Shown here piece after piece: positions 1 through 12,432 of a DNA stretch of 64,000 bases; position 1 is the stretch's first letter, and the number at the start of each line of letters is the position of its first letter. The position numbers and the translations under genes were made by a program. The notes under the pieces were generated by a model. That model made no database searches. It had not been told where the DNA came from and saw nothing but the letters and a program-made list of their open reading frames with translations. Source of the stretch: Artemisia argyi (Eukaryota > Streptophyta > Magnoliopsida > Asterales > Asteraceae); NCBI GenBank assembly GCA_030686995.1, contig CM060709.1, positions 18,691,360-18,755,359 on the forward strand. The letters run 5' to 3'.

Positions 1-1851
1 AGTGTACTGTTAAGTGAATACAACTTATCATATAGACCGCGCACTGCAATCAAAGGACAAATATTAGCCGATTTTATTGTTGAGAAGCCAGATAGTGATA
101 GCCCAACATTGGCAACCAAAATAGATCTGCAGGAACCCTGGATTATGTTCACAGATGGGTCTTCATGCGTAGATGGATCAGGCGCAGGCCTTATCCTTAC
201 CAATCCAGAAGGTATGGAATTCACCTACGCGCTGCGCTTCGAATTCACAGCCACAAACAATGAGGCAGAATACGAAGCCCTACTAGCTGGACTACGCATC
301 GCAATCCAAATGGGTGTACGCAACTTGGAAGCTAACGTAGATTCTCAGCTCGTCGCTAACCATGTGCTAGGTGAATATGAAGCCAAAGATGAACACATGA
401 TCCAATACCTGGAAAAGACCAAGTCCTTAATTAAAAACTTTGACAGGTTCACAATAAAACAGGTGCCCAGAGGGGACAACAGGAAGGCTGATGCGCTCAG
501 CAAAATCGCATCCACAAGCTTTGTACACCTATCCAAACAGGTATTGGTAGAAACCCTACAAAACAAGTCAATCTTGGAGATGGAAGTATCAACAGTGATA
601 GAGGAACAAGATCCTACATGGATGACACCTATCATTGAATTCATTAGCAAGGGAATATTGCCACAAGACCATAAGGACGCTCGAAGAGTGCGGCGCACAG
701 CGCAGCGATTTAAACTACGAGACAACATACTCTATCGACGCTTTTTCTTACAACCTTGGCTCAGATGTGTTGGACCTCTTCAAGCAGACTATGTACTCCG
801 AGAAATCCATGCTGGATCATGTAGCATGCACTCAGGACCGCGATCTGTGGTACCAAGCGCTTTGCGGTCGGGGTATTATTGGCCAACTATGCACCGCGAC
901 GCACGCGATCTGATAAAGAAATGCAGCAATTGTCAAGTACATAGGCCAATTCCGCGCCGACCACAACAAGAGCTAACACCCATTACCTCACCATGGCCAT
1001 TTTACAAATGGGGCATTGACATTGCAGGACCCTTTCCAGTTGCAGCAGGAGGACTAAAGTTCCTCATCGTAGCCATAGATTCCTTCACGAAGTGGATTGA
1101 AGCAAAGGCGGTAGCGAGCATCATGGGAAACCAAGTCAAACGCTTTGTCTGGGACAACCTTGTCTGTCGCTTCGGACTACCCGGAGAGATTATATCAGAC
1201 AATGGGAAACAGTTCTGCGATAATCCATTCAAAGATTGGTGCGCACAATTGAACATCATGCAACACTTCGCTTCAGTAAAACACCCACAAACCAATGGCT
1301 TAGTTGAGCGCGCAAACCGCAGTCTAGGTGAAGGAATAAAAGCGCGCCTTGACAGACACAAAGAAAGGTGGGTGGACGAGCTCTCACATGTCTTATGGGC
1401 GCATCGCACCACAATCAAAACCAGTACTGGCGACATGCCATTCTCCCTTGTCTACGTAACAGAGGCCGTCATACCAGCTGAGATAGGAATGCCAACTATA
1501 CGCACAGCAGAGGTCAACGTCACAACAAATGACGAGGAGCGGCGCATAGACTTGGACTTACTGGAAGAAAGACGTGAACGCGCAGCAATACGCGAAGCAA
1601 AGGCTAAAGCAAAAATGAAGAAGTATTATGATGAAAAGGTCAAACACACTTCCTTCAGGCCAGGAGACTTTGTATACCGCGCCAATGATGCGAGCCACGC
1701 AGAAGACACAGGCAAGCTCGGACCTAAATGGGAGGGACCCTACGAGGTCACTGATGCGCTCGGCAATGGTGCATACAGGCTGCGCGATAGGGAAGGTCAC
1801 GACCTAGCGCGTACTTGGAACATCAGCAATCTTAAAAGATGTTATTTTTAA
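1..1851 (+). CDS. pol: Ty3/gypsy pol C-terminus (RNase H-integrase), 5' partial
   Basis: This is the end of a Ty3/gypsy polyprotein; the frame is already open at base 1. The N-terminal residues (YRPRTAIKGQILADF) are the linker between RT and RNase H. RNase H follows with FTDGSS (about 145-162), NNEAEYEAL, VDSQLV and DALSK. The integrase has an HHCC-type zinc region ending in CSNCQVH (about 920), then the D-D-E core: WGIDIAGPFP (about 1,010-1,040), ISDNGKQF (about 1,190-1,215) and GLVERANRS (about 1,300-1,325). The C-terminal part contains GDFVYR and GPYEV. No chromodomain is visible. RNase H would remove template RNA and integrase would insert the cDNA. The reading frame has no internal stop over 617 codons, so this part looks young. 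Together with the antisense ORF downstream it suggests a Tat-lineage (Retand, Grande or Ogre-like) element. Lineage is inference. Confidence 0.93.
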   Translation, partial: SVLLSEYNLSYRPRTAIKGQILADFIVEKPDSDSPTLATKIDLQEPWIMFTDGSSCVDGSGAGLILTNPEGMEFTYALRFEFTATNNEAEYEALLAGLRIAIQMGVRNLEANVDSQLVANHVLGEYEAKDEHMIQYLEKTKSLIKNFDRFTIKQVPRGDNRKADALSKIASTSFVHLSKQVLVETLQNKSILEMEVSTVIEEQDPTWMTPIIEFISKGILPQDHKDARRVRRTAQRFKLRDNILYRRFFLQPWLRCVGPLQADYVLREIHAGSCSMHSGPRSVVPSALRSGYYWPTMHRDARDLIKKCSNCQVHRPIPRRPQQELTPITSPWPFYKWGIDIAGPFPVAAGGLKFLIVAIDSFTKWIEAKAVASIMGNQVKRFVWDNLVCRFGLPGEIISDNGKQFCDNPFKDWCAQLNIMQHFASVKHPQTNGLVERANRSLGEGIKARLDRHKERWVDELSHVLWAHRTTIKTSTGDMPFSLVYVTEAVIPAEIGMPTIRTAEVNVTTNDEERRIDLDLLEERRERAAIREAKAKAKMKKYYDEKVKHTSFRPGDFVYRANDASHAEDTGKLGPKWEGPYEVTDALGNGAYRLRDREGHDLARTWNISNLKRCYF

Positions 1852-2483
1852 GCAAGGCTACGGCCATCACATAGACACCTCTGCACTTTAGGATGTGCCC
1901 AATAAGTGTTTGTTTTTTCTTTCTTTCTTTGGAATTGTATTTTTACTTTTTTCAAAAAACTTGCAAGTATCATTAAACTGTTATGGTTTCTAGCTAACTC
2001 CATAACGTATTTCACTTTATTGCGTACATACTTATATATGTCAATATTGTTATCTTATATATTTGCCTACATGGCGTGCATGCACTAATTAAGACCGACG
2101 AAGGCATAAAGGATGAGTAAGCCTACTAATTCACTCGTTGAGTAAGAGGGTTGCAAACCCATCAACATTGGATCACGCATCCTTGCTAAGCACCTTACTT
2201 TTGAGACATCAAGGTAAGTGTTACAAACGCATCCCACGAAGGGTGCGCAAACATTAAGTACACCATACAAAGCTTAGCAAATAACGAGCCAAGACACTTG
2301 GTCAAATAATAAAAACTTAGCAACACATTAATGCAAGTATATCTCTAAGTCATACACTTAATTTATACACAACAAGTTATCTTATTCCATCTTTTTACAT
2401 AAAAGAAAAAGACAATTACGACATCACAAAAAATATACACCTCGTTATTTACACGGTAAATATACAAGCTACAACAAGAAAGC
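1852..2483 (+). other. Spacer between gypsy pol and the antisense ORF
   Basis: AT-rich non-coding DNA of the same retroelement. Only two ORFs of about 60 codons occur and neither resembles a known protein. It probably contains the 3' untranslated part of the antisense gene that ends at 2,484. Confidence 0.5.
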
Positions 2484-5143
2484 CTATATGCTATGGCGGT
2501 GCTTAGGGCTATCTTCTGGTGCAGCAGAACTCCCCGCCTCTTGAAGCTTTCTCAAAATCAAGGCATCCTTGGGAGATACGGTGGGAACACTCATAGGAAC
2601 CCCATCAGACCTGGGGATGTGTGCAGCACCCACACCGCACAATACTGCCTTGCCCTGAATACCTCTCTTCTGGGCAGCCCTCTGCGCATGACGCTCCAGC
2701 ACCTCTTTCAGTGGAATTTCCCTCTCAAGGGCAAAAGGGTTGAGCATGTGGCGAGGCTGCGCAAACACGGGAACCTGCAGCTGCGACTTATCTGGCTTAA
2801 GGAAGTAATCTGGCTGCGCCTCTGCATCCTCCAAAATGTGGCGCCCCAAGGTCAACCCCGCCATAATTACCTTTATGGGGTTGTCTTGGTCGCGCTCCAA
2901 CCGGGGAATATGAGGCAACTCAAGAACTTTCAACCCCTCCATAGCCTGCATCAGCTCATCATACGCAGCCACGTTGTAGCCAGGAACCTCAGCCAAGTCC
3001 TTGCTCAACAGCTTAGACTCATGGAGATCCTCCATAGCCTGGGACTTCCCACGCGCCACCGCACAATGAACCACCTTCCCAAAGGCATCCAAGACCTCTT
3101 GGGACTCCAAAGTGCCCATAGCTGCCAGGCGCAGGCCGTGACTGATCAACCACCTACATCAACAAAGACAACTTGCGTTAAGGAAAGGCATAGCAACAAA
3201 ATATAATAAAAAGAAGAAGGCTAAAAAGGAAGTACCTGCACTCAGCAATGGTCGACATCAAATGAGGGTATAACTCCTCATCGTACTCGATACTCAGGCC
3301 GCGCAGCTTGTTCTCCTGCACCTGAACAATCTCCTCCATGCGCTCCTTGAACTTAGCAATGCTCGCGAAGTGCTCCTCCTTCTTCTCCTCTAAATATCTT
3401 ACCACCCAAGTCATGTTGGCCTTGTAATGATGAAGTTGTCCACGCGCCTGCTCCAGCTCTGCCATTGCGGTCAACTTCTCATGGGTGACTTTCTCAGTGT
3501 GCACCCGGGAGGATCCCACTTCCGCTTGTGCTTCAGCCAGCTGCGCGCGGAGCATAGCTATCTCCTCATCCTTCTAGGCGAGAGTATTGCTCTCCCCGAC
3601 ATACCTAGTCTTCAACTGAGCCACCAGCTCAGTCTGACGTACAGCAGTCGCAGCCAACTCATCCATCAGTTGCTGCGCCGATACGCCCTCACCAACCTTC
3701 ACTTCCCCCTCCTTGTTTTCATTCTGTGGAGGGGACGTAGTCTCCATGAAGGGTCCATCATCTTTCGTGGCATCATCCCTACAAGACATGAAGAAAACAA
3801 TTGGAACATATTATGGCAAGTAATAAAAAAAAAATAAAAAAAAAAAGAAAAAAAACAAACAAACAAACAAACAAAAATAATGTTTGAGATGCAGATACTT
3901 ACAGAAAGGGAGAAGCCTCTGCAGCCTTCTTACCCGCGCTAGGAGCAGATGTCTCTTCTTCCGCGGACGACTCCGCATCCCCAATAAGGTAGCGTCGTCT
4001 CTTCGTAGTGCCACTGCTCCCAGCCTCCCCTTTGCGCTTAAGATTCCGCGCCACTTCTTCCTTCAGCACCTCCTCAGGCTTTAGGATTTCCACGCTATCA
4101 GATGATTCAGCGTGCGCCTCCTCCTCCTGCGCCATCTCCACATCGGGCGCCACGCTTTGAACGGGTGTTACTTGGTGCGGCGGCGTATCTTCATGGCCAA
4201 CATCCGGCAGCACAGTCAAACGACCCTGGGTCGCTTCCAAAAGTGGCTGCTCACCCTCCCTCAGAGGGCGCACTCCCACAGTCACCTGCTTTGGCTTTTC
4301 CAGCTTAACCACAGCGAATAGATCCATCTCTGTGCACATAAACAGACTGCCAAAAAAAAGAAAGGATTAGTTACTAAATGTGCGCATATAAAAAGACTTA
4401 CGTATTTGAAGTAGAAGGGACGAACACTCACCCTGGCCTTCCTCATCTATGAAGGTTGGCACCTCGTCAACACCACCGAAGTAGTTACGACTCAACCCCA
4501 TGTGCACCAAAAACTCCTCCGGATAAGGGATAATGGGAATGCGGTTGGCATCAAGGGTCTACGCATCAGTCAACCTATAGGAACCGGGTGCAGTGCGCCC
4601 ATCCCTTGGCAGCGTATCTTGAGTATAAAACTCAAAGGGTGATGGAAAAACCACGTCATCAACCCAGAAAAAATGCTCCCTCCAATGCCTCAGGGAGTCT
4701 ACCTTCTCAGTATAGGACTGAAGCGCCCCAGGGCGCTTCGCAAAGGACACCCACCCATTTGACCACGTTGTGTGGTAGAAGACGCGGAACAAGGCAATGG
4801 TCGGCTCTATCGTATGTAAATGGCAGTTTACTTCAAAATTTGACACCTTAGCTGCACCTATACAGTGCAGCTGTGAGATGTGGAGGCGATAGTGATTGAG
4901 CAAATCGCTCAGAAAAATGGATATCGGTACGCGGTAATTCGCGTACTCAAAAAAATGCGTGTATAATCCTATTTTCCCTTCGGGGAAATCGGCTATACAC
5001 GCGTCAACATCTGGAGCCTCTGGATGCACATCCAGAGAAATGAAGTAGTCAGATGTAAACTGACGCACATCATTCTCAGTCATCGCAGAGCGAAAATCTT
5101 CTAATTGGGCAACTATTTTCTTAAAATTTACTGAGAAACGCAC
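2484..5143 (-). CDS. Antisense ORF of Tat-like gypsy element (putative gypsy-type transposon domain), four exons, two nonsense codons
   Basis: On the - strand I can assemble a spliced reading frame: exon 1 about 5143-4432, exon 2 about 4346-3903, exon 3 about 3778-3236, exon 4 about 3153-2484. All introns start GT (GTGAGT, GTAAGT, GTACTT) and end AG, and all are short (80-125 bp). Exon 1 resembles the plant 'putative gypsy type transposon' domain (PF04195 style: DFPEGKIGLYTHFFEYANYR, then a WSNGWVSF-like segment). Exon 2 is acidic with a KRKGEAG basic patch. Exon 3 is coiled-coil-like (many E, Q, A, L). Exon 4 is a helical tail ending PKHRHSI. Two in-frame TAG codons, at about 4,559 and 3,574, interrupt it. 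Antisense extra ORFs between pol and the 3' LTR are known in Tat-clade elements. The function is not known and I propose none. Confidence 0.7.
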
Positions 5144-5547
5144 ACAAAATTACCTAATAAAACAGTTACTTTCTTTGCAAAAATACGCTTTCAAGAATGT
5201 GGGCAAGGGTGAGTATGTGTTTTACTGTGTGTTTTTGTTACAATGGGGGCAGTGACTCTTATATAAGGGGACCAAAAACCCTAGATGATGTCCACGTGGA
5301 TATGTGGATCCCACTCACAAAAACGTGTGGCTAGAACCGAAACGGTACATGCACTTTTTCCCGATTTACGAGGGACACATGGACACAACCCCCGATTTTC
5401 GAGGTACTTTTTTGAAATATCTAAGACTAGGTACATTGTACTCCAAATTGGGCGGAAATATTCCAATGTTCTCCCGCCACGCTTACCGCTGCTATGATTA
5501 GTCTAGCATCCGCGGCTACGAGCCACGCACACTAGACTGGGGGGACA
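5144..5547 (+). other. Upstream region of the antisense ORF, ending in polypurine tract
   Basis: Non-coding stretch between the antisense ORF start and the 3' LTR. On the - strand it should hold the antisense promoter and leader. On the + strand it ends in TGGGGGGACA (about 5,538-5,547), a polypurine tract directly before the LTR start TGATGACG, where plus-strand cDNA synthesis would be primed. Confidence 0.6.
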
Positions 5548-6030
5548 TGATGACGTATAGTCTATATATGGGCCACGAGCCCAAATGATAAACATTACTA
5601 AGGCCCAAAGCCACCATGTGTGGGCTATTATGACTTGGGCCGCACCAATAAAGGGAATGGGCTCACATAAGCCCAACTAAACTACATATACGATTTAGGT
5701 AAGGATCTTCTATCTATGGAATAGATATCCTTACCCGGATAAGCACCATGTGTGCGAAACGTAAGGAGCACGAATCCTACAAGGATTATGCGCCTATATA
5801 AGGAATGACACAACTCTCATTCAAGGTACGATTCACAAAACCCTAAACTCTTTACGAGAACCCTAAATCGATTACTTACTCTCACGCCGGAGTCTAATCG
5901 TGGGAGACAATCCCACGATAAGCCTAACGGTGTTGTTTATTTTCTTAGTGCGCAGGTTACAAGCATTAAGAAGCGAATTGGTATGAGAGCAAGAGCCCAT
6001 AATCAGGAACGCCCAACTTTTGTATCAACA
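5548..6030 (+). repeat. 3' LTR of the Tat-like gypsy element
   Basis: Begins TGATGACG right after the polypurine tract and ends TATCAACA, with imperfect inverted ends (TGATGA/TCAACA). It carries a TATA box, a CT-rich transcript leader and short inverted repeats such as TCGTGGGAGACAATCCCACGA. The partner 5' LTR lies outside the window, so the right border is a judgement. A TGGTATGAGAGC string at 5,979-5,990 resembles an initiator-Met primer site, which would be odd inside a 3' LTR. Confidence 0.6.
5795..5803 (+). promoter_or_regulatory. TATA box of the gypsy LTR
   Basis: TATATAAGG lies 248 bases into the LTR. It is followed within about 60 bases by repeated ACCCTAAA-type leader sequence. Position and sequence fit the LTR core promoter. 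Confidence 0.55.
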
Positions 6031-9000
6031 GTTCTTATTTTAAAACTTGCAGGCATTAGCCATGTCCCGAACTATAACAATCCACAGTTTTCTCCCAACT
6101 CTTGAGAAAACAACAAAAAACTAACACAATCATAAACCATATGTTGGCATAATTTTACAATCATTGAACTAAATTTGGGACTGCTCATATTTCAATGTGT
6201 TTATTTACTTTGGAATTAAAACAGGTACCGGCCTACCCCTTTCTAAAACATATGGCATACACATTTTCTTTTGTATAAGTGGTCAAATTTCTATAAGATA
6301 AGCATAAAGAGTGTTTTAGATGGCTTATATGCTTCAAACAAATGCAATAAACAAATTAGTAACTAAATAAGTAATCCCAATTCATCCCTTTTAGATCATC
6401 AAAATTGTTTTATGTAGTTGAGACTTAATTTGTCACCACATTCCAAAAACCTGTTAACTTGATCAGTATGGTCTTGAACTCAATTATCCAAAGTTGGCAT
6501 CTTAAAAGCAAAATTCAGCTACAAAATTTAAACCACACACTTTATTAAATCCACAAATTCGATGAAAATTAACACTTAAAAAACCTAATTAACATGTTGG
6601 GCATCCTGAAAGCAATGAAAAAACCCAAACTTGAGGACAGATCAAGACAAGGGTGGGAGACCCGAATTGGCCTATTGAGTAGCGTTTCAATATCAATAAA
6701 TATTTATAGAGATGTTAGTAATTTACTACAAAAATTAGAACAATGAACGAAAAAAACCAAATCACATATCTAAAACATAACCAACGTTTACCTTTACTTA
6801 TAGAGAACCCATCATTTTTTTGCATCTCAACACACATATCATCACTTATCTTTTTAGTAAAAGATTAAGGAAATAAAATAAAAAATACTGGCAAAAACTT
6901 TGTGTAGTAACTTTCATGGGTATTTCAATAGAGCATTCCAACTTTAGACATTATTTTAGTAAGTTTCAAACATTTTGTTTTCATTTTTGTTGTGTCTTCA
7001 TAATCCGTGTACTTTACCCATTGGAGGTAAAAATAAAAAGGCTTAACTGAACCCATATAAAACTTTCCCCTTTTACAAGTAACATGCGTAACATATCCCC
7101 AATCACATGAACAAATAAATCTTTAACTAAACTAATTATACAAAAATTAACTCAATGCCTGAATGCTCAATACACCAATCACATGAATCGAAAACACTAA
7201 TCAAAGAAGAAGATGGACCTGATCTTTGAGTGTCCTTTTGCCTTTTCTTTGTTATGATATTGGATGTTTCCTAGCCGACCCGTCCCAGCTCATCCAAGTT
7301 TGAATTGTCTTTATAGTGATATATTACCCAACTTGTTATGATATTGGATATCTAGCCACCCATTTGAGGCACCTGCATAAATCATATTATATTATCATCA
7401 CTCTGCTTATGTAAAAAAAATTACATAATTGACTTATCACAATAAGTACCTTGCAGTCTTGCACATGTTCATAGATAAACTTTAATATCTCTAGTAAAAG
7501 TTCATCCGAGTCATGAACAATGATTGATTTGTTTAACTAATTAATGAAGCTAATGAGATAATAAACACCTTTAGCTTACCGCGAACACAAGTCCTGCTTA
7601 TTGGAGTTTGTAAGAGACATTAAACGCCAAGCTATGACATGTATTCTCAAATTGAACCTAAATCTAAAGGAGTCTTACACAAAAGTTTGCTTGTACACTT
7701 GACACATGCTGAAGAGCCACAGCTTCTCTAAAATCCTGAACGATGTTTATCCAAATAAATAGAGTATGTAACCTGACCCAATTAAAAAAACAAAGAATGT
7801 CTAAATTAGTTTAATTTACCTTTTCAATTGAAAAAACAACAATAACAAAATCATACAAATTTTAAGTTCAATATGGTCAACAAAATCATACAAATTTTAA
7901 GTTCAGTATGGTTCACCAAACTTAAATATTTATTTAGTTAATGATATAGCTTATAATACAAACCCAATAAGAGTATATAAATTTCATAGTTAAAGAATGA
8001 ACTCCCGATGATGTTTTTGTCCATGAGGGATTAGAAAAATGATAAGTACACCCGTTAAACCCTAAATCCGAAACCCTTATTTTTCCGCAAACTGAAACAA
8101 AATTAAGGAAAAGTAAAAAGCCTTTTAGAATGTAAACCCATGATTAGTTAAGCTATAAAGAGTAAAAGTTTGAAAAGAACACTTACAAAATCCATTGAAA
8201 TCACAACCTCCACATAAGCAAATGTAAAAATCTAGTCTCAAACACGAATTGAAAAAAATAATGTATTGTACCTCCTTTGTGAAGCCACGAATAAGCATGA
8301 ATAACCCATGATCGGTCGAGTTTTCAAAAAGGTGATATTTGATGAGTCGATTTTGTTTTGGTAAAATTAGAGGTTTGTTGGTTGATTTTTTTGTGCTGAT
8401 GTGATGAAATCCAGGAAGAAACTGGCTATGTTTGGTTGTGGTTTTGTTTTTTTAAATTTTTGTTTAAACCCCTGAAGATATTGTAGATTTATCCCACTTT
8501 TTTAAAGTTTTATTTTTTCTTACTTTTGACACATATAATTTTTCACTCACTTTTCACCTAAAAAGAATTTACAAAATTTTTTTTGGTTAAATTAGGAAAT
8601 ATTTAAGGCTCCTTTTGTTAAAAATCTTTAAAATAAAAAATAAAATAATTAAATTATTACTTAATAAGGAATGATTTGATTATTTTGAAATGTAAAAGTC
8701 CCCACTAGGGGTTTTGTTTTATTAGGAAAAAGATATGAGGCATAATTTGACAAGAGTTTGAAGGATAGAGGATTTCGTTGTACAAGTACCCAAACTAAAA
8801 CACAAGATCAGATCATCGATCGGTTCAGGGGATTGAAGGACAGTTAAACTGGGGACATCACAAAAAAACACAACGGAAGATCGAAGACGAACAACTTAGC
8901 ATCTAATATTTATTTTACTATCTAGTTGAAAGTTTTTCTATGTTATGAATCCAGTTAGGTTTTGAGACTTGTTTCTTTAATTATTTGACTACTTTGGAGT

Positions 9001-9479
9001 ATTTGCAAATTATCAGTTTGAATTTTCTTAGTTTGATTAGTTGAATTTCAGTTTGTTATTCAATTGTTGAAAAACTACTTTGCTATTTAGAAATTAAAGT
9101 CTGTAATTGCTTGAATGTTCTAATGCCTGTAGCGATAACGATGTTGATTATGGTCAAGTTTTAAGTATTGTTAAGGGATTGTGTAATCTAGTTTTGATGA
9201 ACCGAGCTTATGCGTTTATCAATTAGAATTGGTAGTTTCTCTAAGGCCTAATGCTATCAAAAATTAAGTCATAAGAGCTTGTTTAAGACCGGTTGTTTGA
9301 TAAGAGAATTAATCAAAGAGCTTGTTTTGTTTATCGACACATTAAGGAGAGACAAGTTGTTGGAGCTAGTTAACGACCCTAACCAATTTATTCTTAAGTA
9401 TATGAAACATTTTAGCATCGATGATTAACCATGGATTCATATTTAGATTGCACCTTTGACTAGATTGTATTTACTCACA
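6031..9479. other. Intergenic AT-rich DNA without recognisable genes
   Basis: No ORF of note on either strand. A 39-bp direct duplication lies at about 7,845-7,915. Short stretches read on the - strand at 7,680-7,740 and 8,150-8,400 have an exon-like look, but none gives a frame I can assign. It may be a decayed element. Confidence 0.4.
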
Positions 9480-9688
9480 AACATTCCGCGAAAATTCATC
9501 TTGCTTGCAACAAATTTCAAAAATAAAAATAAAACAAAACTTTGAACGTTCATCTTCCCCTTGCAACAAATTTGTCAAATAACAATAAAACAAAACGTCA
9601 CCTTACTTGCAACAACATTGTCAAATAACATATTAAATCTGGCATTAAATTTGTCAATAACATTAAAACAAAACAACATGATGCTGGC
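9480..9688. repeat. Local minisatellite, left part (host of the hAT insertion)
   Basis: Repeats of ATTCATCTTGCTTGCAACAA / GTCAAATAACAATAAAACAA type, closely matching 35,950-36,117 on the far side of the hAT element. The tract ends with ATGCTGGC, the left copy of the target duplication. Confidence 0.75.
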
Positions 9689-10184
9689 CAGGGGCGGAGC
9701 CAGGAATTCAAGTAAAGGGGGGCCGGATTTTTTTTTTTGGTTTTGGTTTTGGTTTTCCACATCGCAAATCTTGTGTCTCAAAATATAATATACAGCGCTA
9801 AAAAGTCCAAGTTGTCACGTCATATTATTTCATCTCCTACCATATAGAAATATGTCATGTCAGATATGACCGTCTCATGAATTTTGAGAGCAATGTGCTA
9901 ATTTGTAAATATAAGCCTTTTGAAAAATCTTAAATATTTAAATGTGTGTAAAAATAACCATAGATAAGGAAAACACTTTTTATAATATGTAGTGACGAAG
10001 TTGTCAAAGAGGAAGACAGGTACAGAGTGATGTATTATGGTATTTTGACATTTTTGGTCACGCGTGCATGTAGCTATCGATACAAAATTTTTATGTGACT
10101 ACGAAACTAGTTATAATACCCGTGCACGCAGGGGCGGAGCCATGAATTCAAGTTAAGGGGGCCGGATTTATTTATTTATTTATA

Positions 10185-10246
<62 letters not shown>
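9689..10246 (+). repeat. Array unit 1 (no CACTA insertion) and left part of unit 2
   Basis: Unit 1 spans 9,689-10,128 (440 bp) and has the empty CACTA target at 9,857-9,859 (GTC-ATG-TCAG). Unit 2 starts at 10,129 with CAGGGGCGGAGCC and runs into a (TTTA)n/(TA)n tract that stops where the Helitron begins. The rest of unit 2 is found at 30,627-31,537. Confidence 0.8.
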
Positions 10247-10249
<3 letters not shown>

Positions 10250-11060
10250 TTATATTATATATAACAGGAGGCGTTCCACGTAGATAATGCCACGTAAACG
10301 CCACCTCATTGCCCAGTAATTCATTATCAGCCATGTCATCACATCGTCGCCATGTAAGCAATTTTTTAATTTATTTTATTTGCATTTTCCATGTCATCAT
10401 GAAATAAATCTGAATTTTTGATAAAATTTATTTAATTTATGAGACTTTTTTTTTTTCACAAATTTCGGATTTATTTTTTACAAAAAAACCATGCTATAAG
10501 ATTCGAACATGGGTTGTTCCTGTGTTTGCCATACATCTTAACCACCACACCAACACATTACTTGAAATTTATTTTGCAATTTATAATCTATATAGGTATG
10601 TAATTAAAGAATCTTCTACAATAATAATCCCATACAAAACATATTATCAAAAAAAAAGTACGTATATTTTTATTTTTTTCACTGAAAAACCCTAATCATG
10701 AGAACTTTCTCAAGAAGAAAACTACATCACGATTTTAGGGTTTCGCTAAATCACAGAAATCCTCCTAAAAGCCACGACATTAGTCTCCTTCATTTGATTA
10801 TTTTTTGCAGGACCATGATTTGATTATTCAGCAGGTATATACTTTGCAACTTCTAATCTATAAATCATGCAATTGTAATCTGACTAAAAAGAACCCTAAG
10901 CCCATCCAAAACAATACACGATAAAAGGTTTCATGATTAATCGAATATATTTACTGAATATATTTATAGGTTGATTGGGACGACTGTGATGGAAGTTCAA
11001 TGTACTGAATATATTTATAGGTTGATTGGGATGGTTACACAATTGGATATTATGGCCAAA

Positions 11061-11536
11061 TTTGAAGCTATAAACAAGATTAAGGGTGGTTCATTTAAGG
11101 TATATCATACATATCATGTGCAAATTTATCAGTGTTATTCCCAATTGAAGACCTGCATTCACTATATTACAATTGTGTAGGGAGACGACTAATCTTACTA
11201 CATATTCCGACTAGCTTCCCATGAGATATATAACCTTTTCTCCTATGATTTGGTAAAATGAAAAATCATGGTGCGATGCTCCTAATGGATCATGGTTATT
11301 TGAAGCTATAAACAAGATTAAGGGTGGTTCATTTAAGGTATATCATACATATCATGTGCAAATTTATCAGTGTTATTCCCAATTGAAGACCTGCATTCAC
11401 TATATTACAATTGTGTAGGGAGACGACTAATCTTACTACATATTCCGACTAGCTTCCCATGAGATATATAACCTTTTCTCCTATGATTTGGTAAAATGAA
11501 AAATCATGGTGCGATGCTCCTAATGGATCATGGTTA
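11061..11536 (+). repeat. Tandem duplication, 2 x 238 bp
   Basis: Copies 11,061-11,298 and 11,299-11,536 appear identical by eye. The unit begins TTTGAAGCTATAAACAAG and contains a short frame of unknown origin (FEAINKIKGGSFKVYHTYHV). Being exact, it is recent relative to the decayed fragments around it. Confidence 0.85.
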
Positions 11537-12085
11537 TATTATTAGGTGATACCAGCTTTTGAGGAAGCTGCTACTACTATACATGCTATGAAGTTCACCT
11601 CTCAATAAAATTTTTTTGCCATGACCATCCATGTAATATGTTATGAAGTTCACTCAAGCATGGGTCAATCTTATACAGTAAGAAGGCTACTCATCTATTT
11701 AACTTTGTTAATTAAGGTCCTAACTAATAAAACTACTTTATAGGCCAATGATATATGTACAAGTTTTGTTCATCCCAGATCTGAAAAAATGAAAAAAGAT
11801 AACCTCTGAGTTGTGAAAGAAAATACATTGTTTCGATTAATCACTGCTTTAAGTTATTCCAAATCAGTTCTAAATGGGCAAATAAGTATGGTAAGCAATA
11901 CTAAACACCCCCATATGCTCCAAAGATTACAGCTTTTTCATTTCATCCTATTTTTTATTTGATTTATGTGTTGATTTGATGGTTTGGCTGTACCGGGGCA
12001 ACCACTGAAGCGAAAAATAAATAAATCTTATTTTCATATTTTCTATTGTGATCAGTATCTTTCTATATACGATTTTGAGTTCTCA

Positions 12086-12178
12086 GTTTGGGAGCGTCTT
12101 GAAGAAGAAAATCAATAATTCTTCAAGGCCTATTATCTGAGGTTAGGAATATGCAGGCAAATAAAAAGGTTCAAATGT
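12086..12178 (+). pseudogene. Captured exon fragment, plant-specific A_thal_3526-type domain
   Basis: Translates as VWERLEEENQ, stop, FFKAYYLRLGICRQIKRF. The pattern LEEEN-x-x-FFKAYYLRL-x-x-x-x-QI matches from memory the small plant-specific domain family TIGR01589, whose function is unknown. One in-frame TAA shows it is dead. It lies in the Helitron on the + strand like the other captured pieces. Confidence 0.5.
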
Positions 12179-12432
12179 GAATCTTTTATCCCGCTGCAAC
12201 TCACTGGTCTTCGTAATGTTATCTCATTGGACACGAGAAGCAACTCCCGACGACAGTTCAAAACAAGGTAAATGCTTTCTTTAAAATTAAATTTATTTTA
12301 CCATTTATCATATTAGTATGAAAATACAGAATGCATCCGATTATAAGCTCTGCTGGACTTATATGGTAAATAATATAGATATTATTAGGTACGTATTACA
12401 TGATTTATTGTATTTTTAGCAATCCTTCATAA

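Noticed and set aside
345..1800. ORFs of 80-144 codons on - and in other + frames inside the gypsy pol
   Set aside because: Shadows of a clearly coding frame with canonical RNase H and integrase motifs.
6031..9479. Possible decayed gene on the - strand (FREAVALQHVSSVQANFCVRL-like stretch near 7,680-7,740)
   Set aside because: No consistent exon series or known family; the frame is too short to claim.
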